A stretch of 9,036 nt of DNA from a candidate division SR1 bacterium (GCA_002746475.1 PDOX01000040.1:1-9036), one strand, 5' to 3'. Positions 1 through 7,718 are shown, counted from the stretch's first letter. The notes: generated from the letters alone by a model not told the origin. A program made the numbers and translations.

Positions 1-264
1 GATGTGTTGGTAAGTTCTGAGGAAGCTGGAATTGAAAAACCGCATTCTTGACCTTTTCTCCTTGCAACCCATAAATTGCAAGTTGTTGCCAAAGAGTGTA
101 TGATGATCGGGGATAATATCGCGAGAGATATTGAGTGAGGGAAAGCTCTTGGGATGCAAACGATTTGGATTAATAGACACAAAAAGTCTGATCAAGGTAT
201 CGCGTATGATATGGAAGTCGCGAATACAAGGGAATTGTATGCGTATTTGAAAGAGATTATTTAA
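1..264 (+). CDS. HAD-superfamily hydrolase, C-terminal part (5' end outside window)
   Basis: The reading frame is open from the first base to TAA at 262-264 if the TGA codons at 49 and 136 are read as Gly. The 87 visible residues contain two typical HAD signatures. One is EEAGIEKPHSGPFLLA, which matches the motif III lysine region (a conserved K-P before the helix). The other is MMIGDNIARDIEGG followed by KALGMQTIWINR, which matches motif IV (GDxxxxD) that binds the catalytic Mg2+. HAD enzymes of this kind are mostly cytosolic phosphatases for small phosphorylated metabolites; the substrate cannot be told from this fragment. The nucleophile motif DxD would lie upstream, outside the window. 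The second TGA falls on a Gly that is nearly invariant in HAD motif IV, which supports the recoding. The AMP phosphorylase gene begins 55 bases downstream on the same strand, so the two may be cotranscribed. Confidence 0.85.
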
Positions 265-319
265 AAAATATTTAGAGGGATTTAGAAAGATATATTTATG
301 TTAAAATATAAAAATAAAA

Positions 320-1936
320 ATGAAACAACAAAAACAATGATATTTCCATGCGAAAGCGCAAAAGATTGATATTACTTTGGGGGATGATTGTGCGGTGGTA
401 ATTCATGAAAAGGAAGCTGCGAAGCATGGAATCACAACTCTAGACAAGGTGACAATTTTTTTCAAGGATAAGAAAACAGGGGACCAGAAACAGGCTTCAG
501 TTAATGCGGATTTGACGAATGAACTGGTGAGACCTTGATATATTGGGATTATGAAAGATACGCATGAAAAATATCAGATTAACCATGGAGATGTTATTTG
601 AATCCAGTATACGAAAACGTCTGAAATTTCGGTGTTGGCGATAAAGAAAAAATTGTTGGGGAAAAAACTTACAGAGGAGGAAGTTGAAGCGATTATCAAA
701 GATATTTCTGACAATAAACTTTCAAAAACGATGCTGGCGTATTATGTAGCAACCAGTTTTTTGCAAGAAGAAGACGAAGACGAATTATTTTGGTCTACTA
801 AATATTCTGCAAAATATGGAGAACAACTCAACTTCGGAGCAGAAAAATGAGAAATTATCGCAGATAAACATTGTATTGGTGGCGTGCCGTGAAATGAAAC
901 AACGATGATTTTAATTCCGATTATCGCTTCGTTGGGGATCAAAATTCCGAAAACTTTTTCCAAGGCGATAACTTCTCCTGCGGCGACAGGGGAGTGTGTG
1001 GAAGTGCTGATGGGCATACAAAATAACAAACAAGAAATTTATGAGACGGTGGAAAAGACCTGATGATGTCTGTCGTGGGGAGGAGGGCTTGCACTTGCTC
1101 CTGCGAATAATGCGATTATGGAGGTGACCTATCCTATCGCGATGGAACCGTATTCCAAGATGGTGAGCAGTATTACCGCGAAAAAATATGCGATGGGCGT
1201 GAGTCATTGTCTGATCGATATTCCTGTCGGTGATACCGCAAAAGTTGATCAAGAAGATGCGGATAAAATCGCCTATTATTTCAACATGCTTGCAAAAAAA
1301 TTGGGGATGAAAATGAAGGTGGTGTTTACCAATGCAGACCAGCCCATTGGTCAAGGAATTGGTGCGGTCTTGCAAGCTAAAGAGGCGATTGCGATTCTCC
1401 AAAACCATCCATCAAAATCTGAAAGCTTGGAAGTAAAGACGATCCAGCTTGCGAGTGAGATTATTGCATTAGCAGGACTTGCTGAATGAGAGCAAGCAAA
1501 AAATCTTGCGAGAGAACAGCTGAAAAATGGAAAAGCACGAGCAAAGTTTCTTGAAATTGCAAGAGTGCAAAATAGTTTTGGAGAAAATACAGAAAATACT
1601 AAAAATAACAAAAAATACTCGCAGTATTATAGCTGAACGCTTGAAGATTTGACCCCTGAGAAATTTATTCTTGCAAAACATAGCAAAGATATTATTATAA
1701 CATCTTCAGAGCAAGAAGATGGAACGATGACTTTGAAAAACATTGATATGAAGAAACTAGGAAGCATCGCGAGAACACTATGATGCCCTCTGGATTATCA
1801 AGCAGGAATCTATCTGCATCACCGCCTTGGTGCAAAACTCAAAAAATGAGCGGTCTTGATGACTTTGTATAGTAACGACGAGTTTAAACTAGAACAGGCA
1901 GTGCAAAGGTTAGAAAGCGAGAATATTTATAATTAA
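320..1936 (+). CDS. deoA: AMP phosphorylase (archaeal-type thymidine phosphorylase family)
   Basis: This is a 538-residue protein if eleven TGA codons (338, 536, 599, 848, 890, 1061, 1064, 1487, 1634, 1781, 1847) are read as Gly; archaeal AMP phosphorylases have about 500 residues. Family signatures are clear: KHCIGGVPGNETT at about 183-195 (the glycine-rich phosphate loop, with one Gly from TGA), SPAATGE near 220, GGCLSWGGGLALAPAN at about 248-263, and HCLIDIPVGDTAKV. The VPGN form of the loop and the long N-terminal domain fit the AMP phosphorylase branch better than bacterial DeoA. The enzyme converts AMP and phosphate to adenine and ribose-1,5-bisphosphate in the cytosol. In archaea and several candidate phyla, R15P isomerase and form II/III RuBisCO then take the product to 3-phosphoglycerate; neither is in this window. 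The start at 320 is the first ATG in frame after the HAD gene, behind an A-rich leader without Shine-Dalgarno. Substrate preference is inferred from motifs only. Confidence 0.9.
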
Positions 1937-1943
1937 ATACATT

Positions 1944-2252
1944 ATGGCGACTAATCCAAAATTCCAAAAAGTAAAAACTGAACATACGATTTTGCCGGAG
2001 TTTCACAAAATGCTTTTAGCGATTGAAAAATGTGAACACATTGCTAGAATTATTCCGTGAAGAATATCAAGACAACAAAAGGCAAGTTCTGAAAAATATT
2101 TCAAGATAACTATCCCAACACCAAGCGGATTTAAGTGTATTATGGCAAAGTGATCTACAGCTCAGGAGTTGTTTATCATCTGTTCAGCAGAAGCTATTCC
2201 CCAAATACAAAATTATATTTTATCTCTGAAAGCTCAATTTAAATGCAGTTAG
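1944..2252 (+). CDS. small conserved-looking protein, possibly DUF2103-like
   Basis: This 102-residue protein is readable only with TGA as Gly (2058 and 2151), which is why a standard-code scan misses it. It starts 7 bases after the AMP phosphorylase stop, and its end overlaps the start of the PrsW-like gene by 10 bases, so the three probably share a transcript. The middle has the pattern ARIIPGRISRQQ, then KYFKITIPTPSGFKCIMAKG, then STAQELFIIC. The arrangement (PGRI, a strand, SGFK, an aligned QElFi strand) reminds me of DUF2103, a small family of predicted metal-binding proteins; this is recollection of a pattern, not a match I could test. There is no signal peptide or membrane segment, so it is probably cytosolic. 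Cysteines are present but not as a CxxC pair. Function unknown. Confidence 0.75.
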
Positions 2253-3228
2253 TATGGTCGATCTTAGGACTAATTGTGATCGCGTATGTATGGATTTGGG
2301 TCTTTACGAACTATTTTTCTCAAAAACTAAAAAAAGGCATCATTATCAAAGCAGGAATTTTTTCTTCCCTCATCGCAATTTTGTTGTTCGTTTATCATCT
2401 TTTACCCTCATTTTTTGGAGAGAAAATTGGTATGGAGGGGGTGTCGTATAGAGCGTTTGCCTTCTTTGGATTGTATTGTATTGGGTTTATTCTTTTGCTC
2501 AGTATCCAAATGAGGAATATGAAATATTCAGCCATAAAAAAAATGCTGGTCATCGCATTGCTATGTTTTTGTGTTATTGGCATTGGTTGAATTTCTGCCG
2601 GAATCAGTTCGGTATTGTTATATTATTTTACGGCTGTGTATGCTGAAGAAATTTTGAAATTCGCTGTTGGGGAAAATGTGAGTTTGGAGGTGGGGGAACC
2701 TCCCCTTGATCCTGGACAGACCCCTCAAAATAGACCCCTCAGCCCCGACTTGTCGGGGCAGCTCCCCTCCGAGGGGAGCTCTGAAAAGGATTTGTGAAAG
2801 CCTCCCCTTGGAGGGGAGGTCCCTGCGAAGCAGGGGGTGGGGTCTAGTACAACATATGTTTCCCGACAAACCTCAAACCTTATTTTCATTTCAATTTTGG
2901 TAGGATTGGGATTCAGTATGGTAGAAACAGTCTTGTATCTTCAAGAGGATTGTTCGCAGGATTGTTGCATCTTTCAGCGACTGGACTAATTGCGTATTTC
3001 GTAGCGAAAAATAGAGAGAATATTTTTTCTGGCTTTGTGCTTGGAATCTGTGCAGGGTTTTGATTGCATGTGGTGTATAATCTCTCGTTGTATTATCATA
3101 TTACTTTGCTTACGATCGGGATTTTGATTGGATGTTATTTTATTTTGAGTTATTTGTTGTTTAATTCTGATATTGTGTATCAGGAAAAAGAGAATAATAA
3201 GAAACTAGACAATATGCCAGAAAAATAG
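2243..3228 (+). pseudogene. PrsW-like intramembrane metalloprotease, frameshifted, with in-frame repeat insertion
   Basis: The first frame runs from ATG 2243 to TAA 2987-2989 (TGA 2588 and 2795 as Gly); the homologous-looking continuation is one frame away and ends at TAG 3226-3228 (TGA 3061 as Gly). Together they give about eight hydrophobic segments. PrsW hallmarks are present: EEILK at 135-139 (EExxK), FSMVE at 224-228 (FxxxE), and in the second frame RGLFAGLLHLSATGLIAY and later GLHVVYNL, which carry the third-motif histidines. PrsW proteases cleave membrane or membrane-near substrates such as anti-sigma factors. Between EEILK and FSMVE lies a hydrophilic Pro/Gly/Ser-rich stretch encoded by a palindromic element at about 2686-2845 that keeps the frame open. 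The frame changes near 2939-2944, as if one base were missing from a T run. If the shift is real the enzyme lacks its last motif and is probably inactive; it could also be an assembly error. The start overlaps the upstream gene, suggesting coupled translation. Confidence 0.75.
2686..2845. repeat. compound palindromic element inserted inside the PrsW-like gene
   Basis: A GC-rich block made of successive hairpins stands out from its AT-richer surroundings. Stems seen: GGAGGT/ACCTCC (2686-2691 with 2698-2703), GCCCCGAC/GTCGGGGC (2742-2749 with 2752-2759), AGCTCCCCTC/GAGGGGAGCT (2760-2769 with 2771-2780), CCTCCCCT/AGGGGAGG (2801-2808 with 2812-2819) and CCCTGC/GCAGGG (2821-2826 with 2830-2835). 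AGACCCC at 2718-2724 (and again at 2732-2738) pairs with GGGGTCT at 2839-2845 like a terminal inverted repeat. It encodes no transposase, so it looks like a small non-autonomous or REP/MITE-like element. The exact insertion edges and any target duplication cannot be fixed without an uninterrupted homologue. Confidence 0.8.
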
Positions 3229-3267
3229 ATATATAGCATAGATAAGAGAAAAAAAATTGACGTTTCG

Positions 3268-3507
3268 TTAGTGAATTTTAATTTTTCTTTGTTTTGCCAA
3301 ATTTTCTTCGTATCTATCTAGTCCAATACTGACTTGATTTGGAGCCGTATGTTTAAGTTTATCTCCCATTTCGATAGCTTCTCCCAGACTTGCCTTTCAC
3401 GGAGCTACCGCGTGTTTTAACGGATTTGTTTTAATCGTATCAGTGATAGCCTGACTTTGTTGTTCTGTAGGTTTAATATCGTTATGTGTTTTGCTTTCTT
3501 CTGTCAT
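3268..3507 (-). CDS. small hydrophilic protein of unknown function
   Basis: On the minus strand, ATG at 3507-3505 opens a 79-residue frame that ends with TAA at 3270-3268 and contains one TGA (plus-strand 3397-3399), read as Gly37. The protein starts MTEESKTHNDIKPTEQQ, is charged and hydrophilic, and has no signal peptide or membrane segment. The middle reads NPLKHAVAPGKASLGEAIEM and the end DRYEENLAKQRKIKIH, which looks helical. I do not recognise a family. Support for a real gene is modest: codon use looks protein-like, the TGA follows a proline as in APGK, and the gene fills an otherwise empty gap while facing the PrsW-like gene tail to tail. No ribosome binding site or clear promoter is visible upstream of it. 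Confidence 0.6.
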
Positions 3508-3598
3508 AGTAGTATAAGGAGTGAGAGATATAAAAAATAAATATCATGCATTATATTAACTTATTTTTGGTAATCAAGAGTAGAAGAAAAAAATATAC

Positions 3599-3626
3599 TT
3601 GACTTTATATTTAAAATAATTATTGT
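3599..3626 (+). promoter_or_regulatory. possible sigma-70-type promoter for the 12-residue-repeat protein gene
   Basis: TTGACT at 3599-3604 (five of six matches to the -35 consensus) is followed after 16 bases by TATTGT at 3621-3626 (four of six matches to -10). It lies about 50 bases before the ATG at 3678. The 170-base gap from 3508 to 3677 is otherwise AT-rich and holds no further gene that I can support. In such AT-rich DNA, matches of this quality arise easily by chance. Confidence 0.35.
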
Positions 3627-3677
3627 TCTCTTTAAAATAAGAAATATTATTTTATTTTTCTGTTAAAAATAAAAAAA

Positions 3678-5108
3678 ATGACTAGAGAAAAAGAAAATAA
3701 AAGGATAATGAATAAAGAAAAATTCTGATTTCCAGTATCACCTTATATTGAAGTTCCAGAAAGCGTAAAAACAAAGATTATCAGTGCCTTTGGGCCAGTG
3801 TTTCAAAAATCAATTACAGTAAGAGAGCGAAATGGAACAAGAAAAAAATTAAAAGGAATAGGTGATATCAAGACAACAGATCACTTATTTAGGGTATTGA
3901 ATAGAAATGGTATTGGAGAAAATGAGTTCAAACAAAAAATAGAACTTACTGATACTGAAAAAAAGACATTTTTTGATCCTAAAAAAGAAATGAATAATTG
4001 GATAAATCATAAAAATATAATCACTTTGAAAAGCTATGGTGAATCTGAATATTATATAAAATATATAGATGATCTTTTGTTAAAAAAGAAAATTAATAAA
4101 AGAGAATATTTGGAAATTGTGAAAATATTAAAGATATTTGAAAAAACATTTGCTAAAAGATTGTCTTTAGAAGTTTTAGATATGATGATAGAACAGCTAT
4201 GAGAATATAAAGATAAAATTATTACAATACTGGAAAAGATGAAAGCAAACGGTAATATTGATAATATTGTGAAATTTTTGAATAAACTATATCTATATAA
4301 TATAGCAGAATTTATAAAAGAAATTGATACTGAAGATATTATTGAATTTGTGGGTCAAGATTTTATTGATGAAATTATCACTTTTTTCTTAAATATAGGA
4401 GGTAATAAAGGAGGTATGAAAAATATCGTGAAGTTTTTTAAAAAAGTAAACATTAACGATATAATTACATTCTTTAACGATATAATAAAAAATGGTATAG
4501 TAGCAATATTTCAAGAAGAAGGAATATATAAAATATGTTCATTCTTTTTAACTATACCAATTGATGATATTATTAAATTATTTCAAAAAGTAGAGCTTAA
4601 AGATATTGTAAAAATTTTTAATAATATGAGTAATGCTGATATACACATATTGTTTAAAAATATAAATATTGATACTATAATACATATTTTTAATGAAATA
4701 GAAATTTCATTATTGACTGAAATTATCAATATAGATCGTAATTTTTTTCTTGAAAAATTAAATAAATATCAAAACAGTAATAAGGTAGATGAGTTTATAA
4801 AAATACTAAAAAAATATAAAGAACTTCAAGAAGTAGCGAAGCTTAAAGATATTGTAAAAATTTTTAATAATATGAGTGATGCTGATATACAAATATTGTT
4901 TAAAAATAGAAATATTGATGCTATAATATATATTTTTAATGAACTTATCAATAGGGATCGTAATTCTTTTTTTAAAAAATTAAATAAATATCAAAACAGT
5001 AATGAGGTAGGTGAGTTTATAAAAATACTAAAAAAACGTAAAAAACTTCCCAATATATTTGATGATTTGATAATAAAAGTGAAAAGAATAATAGTTAAAT
5101 ATATATAG
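3678..5108 (+). CDS. unknown protein with at least fifteen 12-residue repeats
   Basis: This is a 476-residue protein with TGA at 3726 and 4200 read as Gly. It starts at the first ATG of the frame, after an A-rich leader and a possible promoter. Residues 1 to about 190 are charged and probably helical (for example YIKYIDDLLLKKKINKREYL). From residue 194 the sequence breaks exactly into 12-residue units with the pattern [I/L]xDI[I/V]xxFxx[I/V]x, such as TEDIIEFVGQDF, IDEIITFFLNIG, INDIITFFNDII, IDDIIKLFQKVE and LKDIVKIFNNMS. Twelve units fill 194-342, with one 5-residue spacer (242-246), and three more follow at 389-424. Ile, Phe, Asn, Lys and Asp dominate. There is no signal peptide and no long membrane span. 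Such regular spacing suggests a solenoid-like fold, possibly for binding another macromolecule; that is inference. The gene is distinctly more AT-rich than the genes upstream of 3230. I recognise no family. Confidence 0.85.
4593..5048 (+). repeat. recent tandem duplication inside the 12-residue-repeat gene
   Basis: Two nearly identical blocks lie side by side: 4593-4826 and 4839-5048. Both begin with CTTAAAGATATTGTAAAAAT and end with a shared stretch coding for KLNKYQNSN, then EFIKILKK. The first copy has about 24 extra bases (coding for roughly IEISLLTE) after the third 12-residue unit. The frame is kept throughout. High identity at the DNA level, including synonymous sites, suggests a recent event. 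Confidence 0.9.
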
Positions 5109-5145
5109 AGTAAGATAAGAAATATATATATTAATATTGAATAAT

Positions 5146-5174
5146 AAAATTTCCTTATTTCAAGGAAATTTTTT
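5146..5174 (+). terminator. Rho-independent terminator after the repeat-protein gene
   Basis: A perfect 10-base stem AAATTTCCTT (5147-5156) and AAGGAAATTT (5162-5171) encloses the loop ATTTC and continues into a T run. It lies 38 bases after the stop of the repeat-protein gene. The A run before the stem could let it work on the opposite strand too. It separates that gene from ndk. Confidence 0.8.
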
Positions 5175-5192
5175 GTTTACTATCTCTTGTAT

Positions 5193-5220
5193 TTGTTTAT
5201 GGAATGTATATGCTCATAAT
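5193..5220 (+). promoter_or_regulatory. possible promoter for ndk
   Basis: TTGTTT at 5193-5198, a 16-base spacer and CATAAT at 5215-5220 lie between the upstream terminator and ndk. A promoter is needed here because of the terminator, but the match to consensus is partial and the region is so AT-rich that the exact position is uncertain. Confidence 0.3.
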
Positions 5221-5268
5221 CATATATTAAGAATATATATATTTTATATAGTTTATTAAATTAATATT

Positions 5269-5775
5269 ATGTCACAATTAGAAAAAACATTAGTCGTTTT
5301 GAAACCTGATGCAGTAGGAAGATCAATCATGGGAGAGATCATCAATAGATTTGAAAGAGCTGGATTACACATTGTAGGAATGAAAATGGTACATCCAGAT
5401 GAAGAATTTTTACACCATCATTATGAAGGAATTGGTCAGTTAGGAACAAGAAGAGGACAAGAAGTTCTTGATGATGTAGTAAATATGATGAGAAGAAATC
5501 CAGTATTAGCTATGGTTATTGAAGGAGTTGAAGCTGTTGAATATGTGAGAAAATTAGTAGGATCTACTGAACCTAAATCTGCTGCTCCTGGGACAATTAG
5601 AGGAGATTTTGCTCATATTTCATACGGATATGTAGATGCAAATCCTCATGCTTCAGTATATAATATTATCCATGCTTCTGCTGATCCTAGTGAGGCTGAA
5701 CAAGAGATTAAACACTGGTTCTCTGAACAAGAAATCTTTGAATATGATCCTTTGCATAAGGGATTTACTAGATAA
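5269..5775 (+). CDS. ndk: nucleoside diphosphate kinase
   Basis: This 168-residue protein is recognisable along its whole length. It starts with KTLVVLKPDAVGRSIMGEII, where Lys12 of KPDA is the conserved nucleotide-binding lysine. VGSTEP (about 97-102) and APGTIRGDFA (about 106-115) match the conserved phosphate-contacting segments. NIIHASADPSEAEQEI (132-147) contains the catalytic His135, which becomes phosphorylated. The enzyme transfers the terminal phosphate of ATP to other (deoxy)nucleoside diphosphates in the cytosol. It is somewhat longer than the roughly 140-150 residues of typical bacterial enzymes, with extra residues near the middle and at the C-terminus. It has no in-frame TGA, unlike almost all its neighbours; all glycines use GGN. 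The ATG at 5269 is preceded by AATATT rather than a Shine-Dalgarno sequence. lemA follows 54 bases later without a visible terminator, so the two may be cotranscribed. Confidence 0.97.
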   Translation: MSQLEKTLVVLKPDAVGRSIMGEIINRFERAGLHIVGMKMVHPDEEFLHHHYEGIGQLGTRRGQEVLDDVVNMMRRNPVLAMVIEGVEAVEYVRKLVGSTEPKSAAPGTIRGDFAHISYGYVDANPHASVYNIIHASADPSEAEQEIKHWFSEQEIFEYDPLHKGFTR

Positions 5776-5829
5776 CACTAGATAACTATACATATAAGAG
5801 AAAAATTTTAAATTATAATATATATTGTT

Positions 5830-6402
5830 ATGCCTACTATTGGATGAACTGGAATTATTTTGATTGTACTTTGAGTATTGATATTGTATTTTATCGTGTC
5901 TTATAATAAAATTATTAAACTGAAATTAAGAAGAGAAAATGCTTTTGCAGATATTGATGTACAATTAAAATTGAGATTTGATTTGATTGGAAATTTAGTA
6001 AATACCGTAAAAGGATATGCAAGTCATGAAAAAGAAACTTTGACGAAATTGACAGAAGCAAGGACAAATTTTATGAATGCAAATGGTGTTGAAGATAAAG
6101 TAAATGCAAATAATCAACTGACTGGTGCATTAAAAAGTTTATTTGCGGTATCTGAAAATTATCCAGATTTGAAAGCAAATACTAATTTCTTGGAATTACA
6201 AGCAGAATTAAGCGATATTGAAAATAAATTAGCAGCTAGTAGAAGATATTTTAATGCGGCAACAAGAGAGTATAACACCGTTATTCAAGTATTCCCAAGT
6301 AATATCATTGCAAATATGTTTGGATTTAACGCATATAATTACTTTGAACTTGAAGGTGCAGAAGCAGAACAAATTAAACAAGCTCCTAAGGTTAAATTCT
6401 AG
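5830..6402 (+). CDS. lemA: LemA family protein
   Basis: This 190-residue protein starts at ATG 5830, upstream of the start a standard-code reading would give, because TGA at 5845 and 5872 are read as Gly6 and Gly15. That restores the short N-terminal membrane helix expected of LemA (about residues 7-26, GIILIVLGVLILYFIVSYN). The family core follows: ENAFADIDVQLKLRFDLIGN, then LVNTVKGYASHEKETL, ending with AASRRYFNAATREYNTVIQV and a phenylalanine-rich FPSNIIANMFGF segment. LemA proteins are membrane-anchored helical-bundle proteins of uncertain function. They are often encoded next to M48 (HtpX-type) proteases, and such a gene comes next here, after a repeat cluster. Length is normal for the family. 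Both TGA codons are in the membrane anchor. Confidence 0.95.
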
Positions 6403-6408
6403 GTTTTC

Positions 6409-6580
6409 TGTCATACCGAGCCTATCCTTGTGTCGGTAGACAGGCTTGTCAAGGTATTCTCTTTACTCATTTAAGGGGAACTCTTCGACAGGCTCAGGGT
6501 GACAAGAGGAGGTCACTCAGAGCGAAGCGAAGAGTCTAGTAAATCTTGTATGGATTCTTCACCTAACGGTTCAGAATGAC
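6409..6580. repeat. cluster of inverted repeat units between lemA and htpX
   Basis: The gap contains several related units of about 23-28 bases in alternating orientation, of the form GTCAnnCTGAnC...GAAGAnTC. A reverse unit lies at 6481-6503 (begins CTCTTCGACAGGCTC, ends GGGTGAC). A forward unit lies at 6512-6536 (GTCACTCAGAGCGAAGCGAA, ending AGTC). A reverse unit lies at 6553-6580 (GATTCTTCACC, ending TCAGAATGAC). A more diverged pair appears at about 6409-6460 (GTCATACCGAGCC and GACAGGCTTGTCAAGG). Units of this look occur as dispersed intergenic repeats in various bacterial genomes. The hairpins formed may also end lemA transcription, which has no other terminator. No coding potential. Confidence 0.75.
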
Positions 6581-6604
6581 AAATATGTGTATTTTATTAT
6601 TCCC

Positions 6605-6610
6605 TATAAT
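6605..6610 (+). promoter_or_regulatory. possible -10 element for htpX
   Basis: A perfect TATAAT ends 11 bases before the htpX ATG. No -35 element is seen at 16-18 bases upstream; ATGACA at 6576-6581 is too far (23 bases). If used, the transcript would have a leader of only a few bases. Confidence 0.35.
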
Positions 6611-6621
6611 TAAGTAGTAGT

Positions 6622-7608
6622 ATGAAATATGTTGGAATACAAAGTTCAATTTGGTCAAATAGACTCAAAACAACTTTTTTATTGTTTGCATTTCCTTTAC
6701 TGGTTTTTGGATTAGTATTTTTGGTATTATATTTTATGACAGGAGATGTTCCTCTTGAAGCCTCTGTATCAAAATCAACAATGGTATTGTGAATGACACT
6801 GGATTTGTTTAGTTGGATTTGACCGATTATATTACTTATCGGCTTAATTTCTTTCTTCTTTCAGAGGCAGTTGATTTTTTCATTTTCAGGAGCAAAAAAG
6901 ATTGAGAGAAAAGATCATCCAGAAATTTATAATATTATCGAAAATTTTTGTATAGAAAAGGGCTTGCCGATGCCAAAAATTGGGATTATTGACTCATCTG
7001 CTCTGAATGCGTTTGCTCTGGGACGAAAACCTGAAAATGCTTGGATTGTATTTACAACTGGGTTGATACATACACTTGATAAGAGAGAAATTGAGGCAGT
7101 AGCTGGACACGAATTTACACATATTTTGAATAAAGATTCCTTGATTATGACGCTTATTGTGGTGTATGTTGGGGCAATTTTGACCCTTGGACATGTCTTT
7201 ATTAGGATGAGGAGTAGATGAAGTGATGATAAAAAAAATATTTTGCCTTTGATTGGATTTGCATTTTTGATCTTAGGATATTTTTTGTTACCCTTATTTA
7301 GACTTGCGGTATCTAGAAAGAGAGAATTTCTTGCTGATGCAGGGAGTGTAGAACTTACAAGGGATAATTATGCAATGATTAGTGCATTAGAAAAAATTTC
7401 TGGGCATTCTGATGTAAAAAGTATCAAAAATCATGGAGTTTCTGCAATGTGTATTGATAATACAGCGGATGAATACGAAGGAGGGGGAATGTCAGAATAT
7501 TGAGCAGAGAATTTTAGAGAAAAAAAGAAAAGATCTTGGCTGAAAAATTTACTTTCTACGCATCCAAGTATTGAGGAGAGAATAGAAGCGTTAAGAGATT
7601 ATTGATAA
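6622..7608 (+). CDS. htpX: HtpX-like M48 family zinc metalloprotease
   Basis: This is a 328-residue protein with five TGA codons read as Gly (6790, 6820, 7219, 7501, 7603). It has two N-terminal membrane segments (about 18-42 and 54-83) and two further hydrophobic segments after the active site (about 172-193 and 207-229), the usual HtpX topology. The zinc site is GHEFTH, with His163, Glu164 and His167; the third ligand is Glu235 in KREFLADAGSVELT. The C-terminal STHPSIEERIEALRDY matches the family end (STHPxxxERI). Such enzymes degrade damaged membrane proteins on the cytoplasmic side, with the active site facing the cytosol. Length is close to the usual 280-330. LemA upstream is a common partner. 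The gene ends TGA-TAA; with the recoded UGA the protein gains one C-terminal Gly, where the standard code would stop at the TGA. Confidence 0.95.
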
Positions 7609-7675
7609 AAAAAATTCAATTTCTTAATTATTCTTTTTTGTATATTTTTGTATGTAGTCAAATTAAAAAAAACTC

Positions 7676-7718
7676 TTGATTTATAAAATAATAATCTTAT
7701 ACTAAAGAAGTGTATAAT
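7676..7718 (+). promoter_or_regulatory. probable promoter region of the SLH-like protein gene
   Basis: TTGATT at 7676-7681 and TATACT at 7698-7703, with a 16-base spacer, form a fair sigma-70-type promoter. A second -10-like TGTATAAT lies just downstream, with TATAAT at 7713-7718. Either would give a leader of about 20-35 bases before ATG 7744. The gap 7609-7743 contains no other feature that I can support. Confidence 0.5.

Noticed and set aside
911..1408. 165-residue open frame on the minus strand
   Set aside because: It lies entirely antisense to the strongly supported AMP phosphorylase gene, and its translation has no recognisable motif.
2686..2845. CRISPR-like array
   Set aside because: The hairpins differ from one another and there are no evenly spaced identical direct repeats with unique spacers.
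2618..2869. Overlapping open frames on both strands within the GC-rich element (also 2706-2903)
   Set aside because: The element is palindromic and GC-rich, so it is open in several frames by composition; only the frame continuous with the PrsW-like gene has support.
3545..3613. Short plus-strand frame after an AAGGAG at about 3517
   Set aside because: It codes for only some 22 residues without recognisable features, the spacing from AAGGAG to the ATG is too long, and the surrounding DNA is AT-rich.
7609..7675. Terminator after htpX
   Set aside because: The T-rich stretch has no convincing stem before it.
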